Assembly: GCA_905182575.1 (NCBI GenBank) | Contig: CAJJCA010000006.1 | Coordinates: 55,855 to 119,854, forward strand | DNA from: an uncultured Flavobacteriaceae bacterium | GTDB lineage: Bacteria > Bacteroidota > Bacteroidia > Flavobacteriales > Flavobacteriaceae | Length of the DNA stretch: 64,000 nt | Reading direction: 5' to 3' | Shown: piece by piece, positions 43,740-54,378 of the stretch | How positions within the stretch are numbered: the stretch's first letter is position 1 | Layout of the letters: the number at the start of each line of letters is the position of its first letter | The notes under the pieces: model-generated | Told to the model about the DNA's origin: nothing | Seen by the model: only the letters and a program-made list of their open reading frames with translations | Databases searched by the model: none | Program-made: the position numbers and the translations under genes

Positions 43740-44376
43740 ATTAACTAAGGAAAACCTCTCCATTGCAACTATTTGGTTGTTTCATGTCAGTGGAATTCTT
43801 GGAATGCTTTATGGGAATTCTGACTGGTTCATCTCCGCGACTCCATTAAACCTTTTAATAAGTTTTGTTTTATTACTTCTTAATTCGAAAGGACATAAAT
43901 GGTTTTTTCCAATGACAGTTATCGCTTTCTTAGTCGGTATGATTTCTGAAATCCTGGGGGTTCAATTTGGATGGATTTTTGGAAATTATCAATATGGAGA
44001 ACAATTGGGTTATAAGGTGCTGGGAGTTCCATTGATGATTGGAGTCAATTGGGCAATGCTTACGATCATAACGGGAGCGATAGCCCACCAGTTTTACGAA
44101 AATACATTCATACGAATTATTATAGGAGTTGCTCTAATGCTTCTTTTAGATCTTTTGATAGAGCCAGTGGCGCCACGCCTCGATTTTTGGGTTTTTGAGG
44201 GAGGAGAAGCACCATTGCAAAACTATGTCGGTTGGGGAGCAGTAGCATTATGCCTCCAATTTGGATATCATTTTTTGAAAATTAAGGTCGAAAGTGGGTT
44301 TCCAAATCACTTATATTTGCTTCAGATCATATTTTTCACCGTATTATTAATCAAACAAACCACCATAGGATTGTAA
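43726..44376 (+). CDS. cruF: Carotenoid 1',2'-hydratase CruF-type membrane protein
   Basis: This intact 216-residue protein has about six to seven membrane helices and belongs to the carotenoid biosynthesis (DUF422/CruF) family. Motifs are SEILGVQFGWIFGNYQYG, LGVPLMIGVNWAML and LLIEPVAPRLDFWVF. CruF adds water across the 1',2' double bond of the acyclic end of gamma-carotene-type molecules. It overlaps the crtD end by 14 bp. With CrtD and CrtA this fits the end-group steps of saproxanthin/myxol-type pigments of marine flavobacteria. Confidence 0.85.
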   Translation: MIPIKLTKENLSIATIWLFHVSGILGMLYGNSDWFISATPLNLLISFVLLLLNSKGHKWFFPMTVIAFLVGMISEILGVQFGWIFGNYQYGEQLGYKVLGVPLMIGVNWAMLTIITGAIAHQFYENTFIRIIIGVALMLLLDLLIEPVAPRLDFWVFEGGEAPLQNYVGWGAVALCLQFGYHFLKIKVESGFPNHLYLLQIIFFTVLLIKQTTIGL

Positions 44377-44396
44377 TTCACTATTTTTGATAAATC

Positions 44397-44924
44397 ATGC
44401 GATATTTAATTTTCTTTATTGTTGTTCTTAGCTTTGGGTCTTGCAAGCAGATTCAGCCTAAAGTTGAAGTTTATGAAATTGTTAATCAAGATTCATTAAA
44501 GATTGATACTCCTGAAATTGAAGTCAAGTTTATTGAGTTCACACCTGAGTTTATAGTTGAGAATGAAATTGAAAAATGGACAGATTTTATTGTATTTAAA
44601 GACGCAATTGAAGACATTTCAAAACTCAATCCAGAGGGTATTGTTGTTTTCCTGAAAGGTTTGCAGAAATTAACCTTTCTGCTGCTTAAGTCTCCGCATC
44701 CCGAACCTTTTAATAGCTTGCCGATATTTAGCCGCATTAGAGTCGTACAGACCCAAATCAATAAATGTTATTTCTACGCTTCAATCAATCAAAATGAGAA
44801 ACTCAACGAAGCTTTGAAATTGCTATATAAAGACTACAACATTCTATTAAAAAGGATGATAAGTATCGTGGATGAGAGGGAAATTAAGTTAGAACCAGAG
44901 AATTCAGAATTAGATGAGAGTTAA
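44397..44924 (+). CDS. Lipoprotein of unknown function
   Basis: This 175-residue protein has a signal peptide ending LSFGSCKQ, a lipobox, so it is likely a membrane-anchored lipoprotein. The mature part is acidic and helical, with VKFIEFTPEF and a segment KLNEALKLLYKDYNILLKRM. I do not recognise a family. It starts 20 bp after cruF and may share its transcript. It ends with a 4-bp tail overlap with the convergent gene at 44921. Confidence 0.72.
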   Translation: MRYLIFFIVVLSFGSCKQIQPKVEVYEIVNQDSLKIDTPEIEVKFIEFTPEFIVENEIEKWTDFIVFKDAIEDISKLNPEGIVVFLKGLQKLTFLLLKSPHPEPFNSLPIFSRIRVVQTQINKCYFYASINQNEKLNEALKLLYKDYNILLKRMISIVDEREIKLEPENSELDES

Positions 44925-45361
44925 GAGTTTAGCGTAAACGCTTTTTTTTCGTAAAACTGATTGTTTTGAACGATTACATTTTCAAATTTAAATTTATGAG
45001 TTTTGATAATCTCAAAAGAATCGTCTAAGTCCAAAGCTTTTTCATACAATTCGAGTAGCTTTTTGTCCAATTGAAAACAATTTTCAAAAACATTCAATTT
45101 TGGTTTCCCCAGCGAGGAGGTCAACCTTTGTTCAAAGTTTAATCGATTGATCACTAGATCATCAATTTCCACTTTTTTTAATCTTAAGACTACAATAATG
45201 TCTTGAAAATAACGGTTTCTAAGTGTAGATTGAAGATTAAAAAATCGCTTGTGATTTAAATCATTGTGCCGGTCAGAAGCCTTTAAATACTCCAACTTAG
45301 AATTCTTAAGATTGGTGAGAATCTGTTCAAGCGTTGCAATAAAAAGTGTATTACTAGACAA
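44921..45361 (-). CDS. Small helical protein of unknown function
   Basis: This 146-residue protein has no signal or membrane segment. The N-terminal half, IATLEQILTNLKNSKLEYLKASDRHND, followed by FFNLQSTLRNRYFQDI, has the look of a ferritin-like four-helix bundle such as the DUF2383/PA2169 group, but this is only a resemblance. The second half repeats long helices. It is convergent with the lipoprotein gene. Confidence 0.6.
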   Translation of the reverse strand: MSSNTLFIATLEQILTNLKNSKLEYLKASDRHNDLNHKRFFNLQSTLRNRYFQDIIVVLRLKKVEIDDLVINRLNFEQRLTSSLGKPKLNVFENCFQLDKKLLELYEKALDLDDSFEIIKTHKFKFENVIVQNNQFYEKKAFTLNS

Positions 45362-45415
45362 TGGTTTATTTTTATTCTAAAATAGAGATTAAGTTCTTTA
45401 AGAATGAACCGGTGG

Positions 45416-46226
45416 TTAATTTAATATTAACAAGTTATCCACTAAAAAAGTAAAATCTATTTTATCCCGTACTTTTTGGGAACTGATCTCCCCTCTGATA
45501 GTACCTTCTGGTTGGAAATTAGGTGGACTTATGTTTGCAATACTTGCCATTTCAGTATAATAATTTTTTCTAGAAGGGTGGAAAGGCGTTACTGCATTAT
45601 AAATCTCGTTGGGTTGCCAAGTTTCTATCAATTTAATTATAATATCTACTGCATCCCTTTGGTGAATAAAATTGACAGGGGAATCTGGATTGGGAATGTT
45701 TTTTTTAAGGCTTAAAGAGTAAACGGGGTGTCTTTCAGGTCCCACGAGTCCTCCCAACCTGATCACACAAGTTTCAAATTCTTCTGATTCCAACAGTATT
45801 TTCTCGCTAATCAATAATTGAATTGCTGAGGTTGTCGCTCCCAATGTTGGACTTTTCTTCATTAATTTCCTCTTCCTGAAAACCATAAACAGAAGTACTG
45901 CTTAAAAAGACAACTTTTTTGATTTTAAAACCTTTGATTTTGGCAATAACTTGACCAATGATCTTATCAAAATTCCGATTGGGGTTCTTCCTCAAACCTG
46001 GTGGAATTGAAATGATAAGTGTTGAAACGTCTTTAAAAAAAAGATCTTCCCCCTTTATTTCATTTTCATTAATCTCAAGCAAGAAAGGTGTTATTTGAGT
46101 CGGTTCCAACCTTAGCGTCTTCGATGGTGTCGTTGTAGTGGCGTTGACCCCATATCCTTTTTCAATCGCTTTTTTAGCGAGGGCTAGTCCTAACCAACCA
46201 CATCCCAAAACTCCTATTTTTTCCAT
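45416..46226 (-). CDS. NAD(P)-binding epimerase/dehydratase-like protein (frame broken once)
   Basis: About 269 residues form an extended short-chain dehydrogenase fold. The nucleotide-binding loop is IGVLGCGWLGLALA, the strand-4 motif with the catalytic Ser/Tyr region is FLSSTSVYG, and the later part has RLGGLVGPERHP and NFIHQRDAVDII. The frame changes near 45850. It is like the YeeZ group of putative sugar-nucleotide epimerases, with no known substrate. It is divergent from the CBS-domain gene. Confidence 0.82.
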
Positions 46227-46330
46227 TGAGTTTAATTCCTAATTATTTGGCAACATTATCGAATATTTATCACAAAATCAAATAGAAATATAAAAATTAC
46301 TATATTTAGAAGACACAAAAACCAAAAGGT

Positions 46331-46796
46331 ATGCCAATCAAGAGTTTTCAAGGGGAGCGTGCTAAAGCTTCTAAAGTCCAAACTAAAAATATATTAGTCT
46401 CCGATATCATGGTGTCGAAACTTGATTTTGTTTAGCCCAGACCAAAGTATTCATGATGTGATGGAACTGTTTATTAAACATCGAATATCCGGAGGCCCTG
46501 TAGTGGATACTGCTGGAAATCTTATTGGGGTTATTTCAGAAGCGGATTGTATGAAAGAGATTTCAGAAAGCCGTTATTTTAATATGCCCATTTTAGATAA
46601 AACAGTGAATCATTTTATGACTTCTCCAGTGGACACCATCGACGCTTCTTTGAGCATTTTTGAAGCAGCATCAATGTTTTCTAAATCCAGCAGAAGGCGT
46701 TATCCTGTATTAGACAAAAACAGATTGGTTGGACAACTCAGCAGGAAAGACATCGTGATTGCTGTAATTAACATGAAAAGCCAGACTTGGCATTAG
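46331..46796 (+). CDS. CBS-domain pair protein (frame broken once)
   Basis: This stand-alone protein of about 154 residues has two CBS domains, which usually bind adenosine nucleotides. The first domain reads VSDIMVSKL then ILFSPDQSIHDVMELF across an extra G at about 46423, with ISGGPVVDTAGNLIGVISEADCM. The second is VNHFMTSPVDTIDAS with RRYPVLDKNRLVGQLSRKDIV. The ATG at 46331 starts a basic leader. Its stop overlaps the convergent deacetylase stop by 4 bp. Confidence 0.85.
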
Positions 46797-47695
46797 CCAA
46801 AAACACTTTGTGCAACCCGATAAGTATTGGCGTGGGCTTCAATGATGAGTTTTATCTCTTTTGAATAGCCGCCACCCATGCTACATTGCACAGGAATTTC
46901 ATTTTCTTTACAAAACGTTAAAACAATTTGGTCTCTTTTTTTACAACCCTCGAGCGTCATGCCTAAACGTCCTAGTCGATCGGTAGCCAAGACATCTACA
47001 CCTGAGAGGTAAAAGATAAAATCAGGTTTTGTCTTTAGAATAAGATCAGGTAATGTTTTTTCTAATATTTTCAAAAAAGTATCATCTGTTGTTTGATCTT
47101 CAAGTGCAATGTCCAAATCACTTTTTTCTTTCTTAAAAGGGTAGTTTTTCTCACCATGCATTGAGAAAGTAAAAACGCGATCCTCCACTTCAAAGATTTT
47201 GGCGGTTCCATTCCCTTGATGAACATCAAGATCAATGATGAGTATTTTATTGGCTAATTTTTGATCCAATAGAAATTGGGCTGCAATCGCTTGATCATTG
47301 AGCAGGCAAAAGGCTTCGCCATGATCACGATAAGCGTGATGTGTGCCACCCGCAATGTTAAAAGAAATTCCAGTGCTGTAGGCCTTTAAACAACCCTCAA
47401 TGGTGCCCCCCGCAATGATAAATTCTCTATCTACGAGTTGATTTGAAATGGGAAACCCGTTTTTTCTTATTTCCGAAGCACTTAAATCCATGGCTTTGAG
47501 TCGATCTACATATTCTGGCTCATGAATTGCTTTGACCACAAGGTCAGTTGCAGGTGATGGTGAGAAGAAATCAGTTTCATCGCAGGTTCCTTCATGTATT
47601 AATTGTTTTGGTAAAAGGTCATACTTTTCCATTGGAAACCGGTGCCGCTCGGGCAATGGCAAAACATAGATGGGATCGAATGCAATGGGAATCAA
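46793..47695 (-). CDS. Histone deacetylase-family metalloamidase
   Basis: This intact 300-residue enzyme is of the bacterial class IV-like HDAC/acetoin-utilisation family. Active-site features are IAGGTHHAYRDHGEAFCLLND (catalytic His pair), the zinc ligands in IDLDVHQGNGTAKI (Asp and His), and YLSGVDVLATDRLGRLGMT (third ligand Asp). Members deacetylate acetyl-lysine or polyamines. It starts 10 bp after metG on the same strand. The substrate is unknown. Confidence 0.9.
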   Translation of the reverse strand: MIPIAFDPIYVLPLPERHRFPMEKYDLLPKQLIHEGTCDETDFFSPSPATDLVVKAIHEPEYVDRLKAMDLSASEIRKNGFPISNQLVDREFIIAGGTIEGCLKAYSTGISFNIAGGTHHAYRDHGEAFCLLNDQAIAAQFLLDQKLANKILIIDLDVHQGNGTAKIFEVEDRVFTFSMHGEKNYPFKKEKSDLDIALEDQTTDDTFLKILEKTLPDLILKTKPDFIFYLSGVDVLATDRLGRLGMTLEGCKKRDQIVLTFCKENEIPVQCSMGGGYSKEIKLIIEAHANTYRVAQSVFG

Positions 47696-47704
47696 AATGA
47701 AGTC

Positions 47705-49744
47705 TTAGCTAATTGGCAATCCGTTTGCTGCATCTGGATCTTCAGGTGAGACAAACATCAAACGACCGTCCTTATCCTCTCCCATGAGTAACATCCCTTG
47801 GCTTTCAACACCTCTGATTTCTCTTGGCTCCAGGTTGGTCAAGACTGTGACTTTTTTACCGATTACATCCTCGGCGTTGTAGCTTTCAGCAATTCCAGAA
47901 ACAATGGTTCTTTCTTCATTTTCTAGGGCAACTTTAAGAACCAAGAGCTTTTTTGTTTTGGCCATTTTCTCTGCAGTGATAATGGTTCCTGTTCTTAAAT
48001 CTAATTTAGAAAAATCATCAAAACTTATATTTTCTTTTGCTTTAACATTTTTACTTGACTCCTCCATTTTATTTGCCTTTAATTTTTCCAATTGTTTTTC
48101 AATTTCAGCATCCTCAATTTTATCGAATAGGAGTTCAGCACTATTGAGTTGGTGGCTTTCTGTAAGGACATTACCGCTGACTTCATTCCAAGAATGACTG
48201 AAATTAAACATTTTTTTCAATTTACCTGAAGTAAACGGAAGCAATGGCTCAGATAATATTGCCAAACTTGCTGCAATTTGTAATGCAGTATTCATAATGG
48301 TTTTTACTCTTTCAGGATCTTCTTTTATTAGTTTCCAAGGTTCTTGTTCCGCCAAATATTTATTTCCCAGACGGGCAAGATTCATTAACTGTTGGCTGTA
48401 CTCTCTAAAATGATATTTTTCAATGGCGTTCTCCAACTTTTCAGGAAAAGCAATCATTGTATTTAAGGTAGCCTGATCCATTTCATTCAGATTTCCAGCA
48501 GCAGGAACTTTCCCTTCATAATACTTGTGAGTCAAGACCATAACGCGATTTATGAAGTTTCCAAATATAGCAACTAATTCGCTGTTATTTCTTGTTTGAA
48601 ACTCCTTCCAAGTAAAATCGTTGTCTTTTGTTTCAGGAGCATTTGCAGTAAGTACATACCGCAATACATCTTGTTTGTCTGGAAAATCTTCCAAGTACTC
48701 ATGCAACCATACAGCCCAGTTTTTTGAAGTTGAGATTTTATTCCCTTCTAAATTTAAAAACTCATTGGCAGGAACATTTTCGGGTAAGATAAATCCTCCA
48801 GCGGTTTTCAATATTATTGGGAAAATAATACAATGAAAAACAATATTGTCTTTACCTATGAAATGAACCAATTGGGTGTCTTCAGATTTCCAATAAGGCT
48901 CCCAGTCAATGTTTTTACTTTTTGCCCATTCTTTGGTTGAAGAAATATAACCAATGGGAGCGTCAAACCAAACATAAAGTACTTTTCCTGCTGCGTCTGC
49001 ATCAGGAACAGGAATTCCCCAGTCCAAGTCACGAGTCACGGCTCTGGGCTGAAGACCATTGTCAACCCATGACTTTACTTGCCCATAAACATTGGGTTTC
49101 CAATCTGCTTTGTGACCTTTAAGAATCCATTCTTTTATAAAATCTTCATGTTTGTCTAGGGGTAAAAACCAGTGTTTTGTTTTCTTAAATTCAGGAACAC
49201 TTCCAGACAAAGTCGATTTGGGATTGATTAAATCAGTTGCGTTTAAAGAACTTCCACAAGACTCACATTGATCACCATAAGCATCTGCATTTTGGCAGAC
49301 AGGACAAGTTCCAGTCACAAAACGATCTGCAAGAAATTGCTTGGCTTCTGGATCAAAAAGCTGTTTTGTCTCTTGAACTATAAATTCGTTTTTGTCGTTA
49401 AGATTTTTAAAAAATTCAGCCGCAGTTTCATGATGAATGGTCCTTGAAGTTCTAGAATAATTATCAAAAGTTATTCCAAACTCATCAAACGCTTCTCGGA
49501 TAACTTTGTCATATTTATCGATTATCTCTTTAGGTGTAACGCCTTCTTTTTTTGCGCGTAAAGTAATCGCAGCTCCATGCTCGTCACTCCCACAAATAAA
49601 AGCCACGTCTCTCCCTTTGAGTCTTAGAAAGCGGGCATAAATATCTGCAGGCACATAAACTCCCGCAAGGTGACCGATGTGAACCGGGCCATTGGTGTAA
49701 GGCAAAGCTGCAGTTATCGTATATCTTTTAGGTACTGGTAACAT
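47705..49744 (-). CDS. metG: Methionyl-tRNA synthetase
   Basis: This intact 679-residue enzyme charges tRNA-Met. The HIGH motif is in [13 protein letters not shown] (residues 22-25), and a zinc-knuckle segment with [18 protein letters not shown] lies near 145-160. The KMSKS loop is KISTSKN near 340. A C-terminal dimerising tRNA-binding domain begins at about 570 ([17 protein letters not shown]). It is one of the long genes in the window without any frame break. Confidence 0.97.
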   Translation of the reverse strand: MLPVPKRYTITAALPYTNGPVHIGHLAGVYVPADIYARFLRLKGRDVAFICGSDEHGAAITLRAKKEGVTPKEIIDKYDKVIREAFDEFGITFDNYSRTSRTIHHETAAEFFKNLNDKNEFIVQETKQLFDPEAKQFLADRFVTGTCPVCQNADAYGDQCESCGSSLNATDLINPKSTLSGSVPEFKKTKHWFLPLDKHEDFIKEWILKGHKADWKPNVYGQVKSWVDNGLQPRAVTRDLDWGIPVPDADAAGKVLYVWFDAPIGYISSTKEWAKSKNIDWEPYWKSEDTQLVHFIGKDNIVFHCIIFPIILKTAGGFILPENVPANEFLNLEGNKISTSKNWAVWLHEYLEDFPDKQDVLRYVLTANAPETKDNDFTWKEFQTRNNSELVAIFGNFINRVMVLTHKYYEGKVPAAGNLNEMDQATLNTMIAFPEKLENAIEKYHFREYSQQLMNLARLGNKYLAEQEPWKLIKEDPERVKTIMNTALQIAASLAILSEPLLPFTSGKLKKMFNFSHSWNEVSGNVLTESHQLNSAELLFDKIEDAEIEKQLEKLKANKMEESSKNVKAKENISFDDFSKLDLRTGTIITAEKMAKTKKLLVLKVALENEERTIVSGIAESYNAEDVIGKKVTVLTNLEPREIRGVESQGMLLMGEDKDGRLMFVSPEDPDAANGLPIS

Positions 49745-49755
49745 GCTGTTTTTTG

Positions 49756-49763
49756 CAAAAATA
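49756..49763 (-). promoter_or_regulatory. Bacteroidota -7 element for metG
   Basis: Minus-strand TATTTTTG matches TAnnTTTG and ends 12 bp before the metG ATG, giving a very short leader of about 7 nt. Confidence 0.45.
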
Positions 49764-49819
49764 ATGATTTTATTGCCCTAAAAAGAATTTAATTTTATCT
49801 TAAAGCAAATACTTGCCCC

Positions 49820-50182
49820 ATAAGTAAATCATATGATTTTGCAATAGAATCTGAAAACCACGCCGTTAAATATCTTGTGAAAAGTGAATAAAAAAACCTA
49901 GTAAGGAACTACCGCTAACTAAAAGCAGTGATCGATATCATTGCTTTAAATAAAAATATTCTGGTAATAGTGGAGGTAAAAGCCAGATCAGACAGCATTT
50001 TTGGAAATCCAGAAGACGCTGTTTCTTCAAAAAAAATCAAACTCCTAGTTTTGGCTGCGGATGATTTTATTCAAACCAAAGAACTTAATTTTGATGTCAG
50101 GTTTGATGTGATCACTTATGTCGTAGAAAAACAGAAGTGGACTCAAAATCACATTGAAAAGCATTCTATTCTTTTGAATTAA
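49820..50182 (+). CDS. yraN: YraN (UPF0102) nuclease-like protein with damaged N-terminal half
   Basis: This is a small predicted endonuclease-fold protein of about 120 codons. The intact C-terminal part begins IDIIALNKNILVIVEVKARSD, the PD-(D/E)XK-like core, and continues with FGNPEDAVSSKKI and FDVRFDVITY. In the same frame upstream one reads SKSYDFAIESENHAVKYLV and KNLVRNYR, the usual N-terminus. It has ATA at the expected start (49820) and in-frame TAA codons at 49889 and 49916, both where Tyr is expected. The usual Glu before IDII is Val. This may be sequencing error or a decaying gene. Confidence 0.72.
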
Positions 50183-50215
50183 ATGTTGTAAATTAAACAA
50201 TTTGTTTTATTTTAT

Positions 50216-50223
50216 TAATTTTG
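50216..50223 (+). promoter_or_regulatory. Bacteroidota -7 element before the ACT-domain gene
   Basis: TAATTTTG matches TAnnTTTG and ends 29 bp before the TTG start at 50252. A TTTG at 50201 is closer than normal for a -33 box, so the promoter call is modest. Confidence 0.35.
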
Positions 50224-50251
50224 TATTCTAATAACAATACATTTTATCACT

Positions 50252-50911
50252 TTGAAAACAATTGCTTCTCAAGTTTCGGAATACGTTAAGACAAAACCCT
50301 ATCTGTCCTCAGCACTCTCTCAGGGTATTATTAACCTGACTTCTTTGGCCAGACAAATCCAGCCAGACATCGAGAAATCTCTAAAGAAACCTGCCAGAAG
50401 TGGCGCAATAGTGATGGCTTTAAAAAGAATTTCTGATAATGAAGAGTTTCTTTCAACGCATCGAATTGTTAGTGTTTTAAAAAATCTGGGAGACATAACT
50501 GTTCGCTCAGCTCTGACAGATTATTGTTTTAAGTTAACGGATACTTTGTTGCTTGCTCAAGCCAAATTTCTTACAGAGATTAAGGATAGAAATGATGTTT
50601 TTTATACTTCCTCAAGAGGAGTTGGTGAATCTAATATTGTGGTTAGTAGTAATATTTCTTATTTGGTGGAAGAGATATTTAAGGACGAAATCTGTATTGA
50701 CAAACTTAAAAACCTATCTGCAATCACAGTAAAGCTTCCGACGGAAAACGTCAAAATTCCAGGAATATATTATTTTATATTTCAACGTTTGTCTTGGGAG
50801 GGTGTTAACATAAGTGAAGTTATTTCTACCTCAAATGAGTTTACGATCTTGATGAATGAAGAATCGGTCAATGTTGCTTTTGAGGTAATTAAAAATTTAA
50901 AATCACTCTAG
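50252..50911 (+). CDS. ACT-domain regulatory-type protein (aspartate kinase C-terminus-like)
   Basis: The protein has 219 residues and starts at TTG 50252; no nearby ATG fits. An N-terminal helical region (VSEYVKTKPYLSSALSQGIINLTSLARQ) is followed by a C-terminal ACT-like ligand-binding domain: ITVKLPTENVKIPGIYYFIFQRLSWEGVNISEVISTSNEFTI in three short strands and helices. It resembles the regulatory end of aspartate kinases but has no kinase domain. Flavobacterial homologues are often mislabelled as aspartate kinase. The role is probably regulatory, and the ligand is unknown. Confidence 0.75.
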   Translation: MKTIASQVSEYVKTKPYLSSALSQGIINLTSLARQIQPDIEKSLKKPARSGAIVMALKRISDNEEFLSTHRIVSVLKNLGDITVRSALTDYCFKLTDTLLLAQAKFLTEIKDRNDVFYTSSRGVGESNIVVSSNISYLVEEIFKDEICIDKLKNLSAITVKLPTENVKIPGIYYFIFQRLSWEGVNISEVISTSNEFTILMNEESVNVAFEVIKNLKSL

Positions 50912-53900
50912 GGGTATAAGAATAGCCTCTAGTTTTTGATGTAGTTTTTCTATAGAATAAACGTTTTCTACAACAAACAACAATCTCAATCCGTTTCGAG
51001 TCTGTTTTTCTTTAATGCTCATCGATTGAGAATCAGATTGAACAGCATTTAAAATATGACCAAAAATAGGGGTTTGGAAAAAATCACTTTGTTGATCAGA
51101 TATAAAATATCCAATGCATTTGTTTTGTTTAATAATTAAACGTTCCAAACCGAATTTAGAGGCCAACCATTTCAATCTTAATGTATTTAACAATTCAATC
51201 CCTTGTGGTGGTATTTCGCCAAAACGATCCTCCAAATTTTTCTCAAATTCTTTAAGTTTTTCCTCTTCTTTAATCTTACTAAGTTCGTTGTAGAGCGTTA
51301 GCCTTTCGCTAACAATATTGATGTATTCATCGGGAAATAAAATCTCAATATCTGTGTCGATTTGAACTTCTCTTACGTAGGTTTTTTCTTTGCCCGCTTC
51401 ATCTGCTGGAAACAAGTCTTTAAAGCTTAACCAAGTATCTTCCCACTGCTTTTGCTTGAAGTATTTTTTGATAAGTATCAAAGCCAATTTCGTTAATAAA
51501 ACCACTCTGTTCTCCCCCTAGGATATCTCCCGCCCCTCTTATTTCAAGGTCCTTCATCGCGATTTGAATTCCAGAACCCAATTCAGAAAACTGTTCAATT
51601 GCTTTCATTCTTTTTTGGGCATCTGTCGCCATTGCACTGAGCGTAGGGGTAATAAAATAACAGAAGGCTTTTTTATTACTTCTCCCAACTCTTCCCCGCA
51701 TTTGATGCAGGTCACTCAATCCAAAACTTTGAGCATTATTGATAAATATCGTATTGGCGTTAGGAACATCTAACCCATTTTCGATGATGGTCGTTGCAAT
51801 TAATATGTCATATTTTCCTTCCATAAAACCCACCAAGGTTTTTTCTAATTTACTTCCGTCCATCTGCCCGTGACCCACAGCAATTCTTGCATCGGGAATC
51901 AATCTCTGAACCAATCCCGCCACTTCCAGAATGTTTTCCACTCGGTTGTGAATGAAGAATACTTGTCCACCTCTTTGCATTTCATAGATGACACCATCTC
52001 TTATCAAGGTCTCACTGAATCTAACAATCTCACTTTGAATGGGGTAGCGGTTGGGTGGAGGCGTAGCGATGACGGAGAGGTCTCTGGCCGCCATCAAACT
52101 AAATTGAAGCGTCCGCGGAATAGGGGTCGCCGTTAGTGTCAAGACATCAACATTTGTTTTTATGTCTCTTAGTTTTTCTTTAACAGCGACACCAAATTTT
52201 TGTTCTTCATCCACAATCAAAAGTCCTAAATCTTTAAATTTAACGGATTTATTGACCAACTGATGGGTCCCAATAATAATATCAATTTTACCTTCCTCCA
52301 GTTCACCGAGAATTCTTTTTCGATCCTTAGCCGAGCGGAATCGATTGATGTAATCGACTTTAACAGGTAACTCTTTTAGACGCTTTGAAAAAGTATTAAA
52401 ATGTTGAAAGGCGAGTATTGTTGTCGGAACTAAAACAGCTACTTGCTTGCTGTCATCCGCTGCTTTAAATGCTGCCCGAATGGCAACCTCAGTTTTTCCA
52501 AATCCCACATCACCACAGATCAGTCGGTCCATGGGTCGTTCGCTTTCCATATCGCTTTTCACATCAGCCGTTGATTTGCTTTGGTCGGGAGTGTCTTCAA
52601 ACAGAAAAGAAGCTTCCAGTTCTAGCTGTAAATAGCTGTCTGGAGGATAGGAATGCCCTATCTTTTTTTGACGTTTTGCATAGAGTTGAATTAAATTAAA
52701 AGCAATTTCCTTAACCTTACTTTTTGTTTTTTGCTTTAAGACTTTCCAAGCTTTCGAACCTAGTTTAAAGAGTTTGGGGGCATGTCCATCTTTACCATTA
52801 AACTTTGCGATTTTATGCAAAGAATGAATACTCAAATACAGAATATCTCCTTCACCATAGATCAACTTAATGGCTTCTTGTTGCACTCCCTCAACATCAA
52901 TTTTTTTAAGCCCTCCAAATTTACCGATACCATGATCGATATGAGTCACAAAGTCTCCAACATTAAGGTGGGTAAGTTCTTTAAGCGTTAAAGTTTCTTT
53001 TTTAGCAGCAGCTGATTTTAGGTTGTATTTGTGGTACCGCTCAAAAATTTGATGGTCCGTAAAACAGGCCAACTTAGCGTCTAAGTCCTCAAAGCCAAAA
53101 TAAAGCGGACAAACCTCGGTTTTGTAATGCACCGTAATTTGCATCTCCTGAAAGATGTCGTTCAAGCGCTTGCGTTGCGCTTCACTGGTGCAGAAAATCC
53201 AATTTGAATAGCCCTGCTCATGATTTTCATTTAAAATTTCAATCAAACGGTCAAACTGTTTGTTGATTGAAGGTTGAGGGCTTTGTTTGATTAATAAAGT
53301 ACGGTTGGGTTTTAAATATTCGGAATTACTGAGAATAATGATTCCCCTGTTTTTAAGCAATTCCGACATTACAGCTTTTGGGGTAAATAGGGTTTCAGGT
53401 GGGAATTGAACTTCCGATTCAACTTTTTCAAATTCTTTTATGGATTTTTTAAACAATAAATCCATACGATCCAAACAAAGGTCTAATTGGTCTATAATCA
53501 ATGAACTTTGCTTTGGCAAGGACTCAATTAAGGTTTTTCTTTTTTCAGTAAAGGAAATCAAAGAAGTATTGGGCAATAAATCTAATTTATCAAGAATCCC
53601 AATGGAGAGCTGTGTGTTGACATCAAAGCTTCTCAAGCTCTCTACTTCATCCCCGAAAAACTCAATTCGATATGGGTGCTGGTGAGAAAAAGAAAAAACA
53701 TCAATAATTCCTCCTCGAATTGCATAATCCCCAGGTTGCGAGACGAAGTTGACCCGATCAAAACCATATTCAAACAAGGTCTCGTTGATAAAATCTAAAT
53801 TTAAAAGATCTCCCTTATTCACTTGAAGGGTTTTCTTTTTTAAGGTTTGTTGAGAAATTACTTTTTCAAAAATCGCATCAGGATAACTAATGATTAGTTG

Positions 53901-54258
53901 CGGTTTTTTTGAATTACTAATTTTTTTTAAAACTTTAGATGAGCAAGACATTTGCATTATCCGTGGCCTGTGGATTATAAGCTTGACGATAACTGGCAGG
54001 AAAATAAAGCACTTCCGTACTCTTCAAGAGCCCTTCCATGTCGTTTAAGTAATAAGCTGCTTGTTCAGAATTCTCAAGAATTAAAAGAGTGGTTTTTTTT
54101 AACTTTTTAAAAGCAGTCGCCAGATGAAAACTCAACCCTGATCCGACCAAACCTTTCACATAAGTGCATGCGTCTCCAATTAGTGCCTCTTCAAACGCTT
54201 CTTGATTTTTGCTTTTACTTAAAATACCAAACAGTTGTTCGATTGTATTTTTTTTCAA
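50903..54258 (-). CDS. mfd: Transcription-repair coupling factor Mfd (frame broken twice)
   Basis: This protein of about 1118 residues removes stalled RNA polymerase and recruits UvrA. The UvrB-like N-terminal modules include FVSQPGDYAIRGGIIDVFSF. The RNA-polymerase interaction module follows with LNVGDFVTHIDHGIGKFGGL. The RecG-like translocase has Walker A CGDVGFGKTEVAIRAAF, Walker B LLIVDEEQKFGV, LTLTATPIPRTL and the TRG region ATTIIENGLDVPNANTI with LHQMRGRVGRS. Breaks lie near 53945 and 51460. The C-terminal domain overlaps the ACT gene end by 9 bp. Full length agrees with the family. Confidence 0.93.
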
Positions 54259-54378
54259 AGATAAGTGCTTCTTGAATGAAAAGGAAATCCAAAATGATTT
54301 CTTTGTTCAAGGATATTTATTTTATTTAGTACAACCATAAATCTCGCCTCAGTGAAATCTACTCAACCTACGCTTCAA

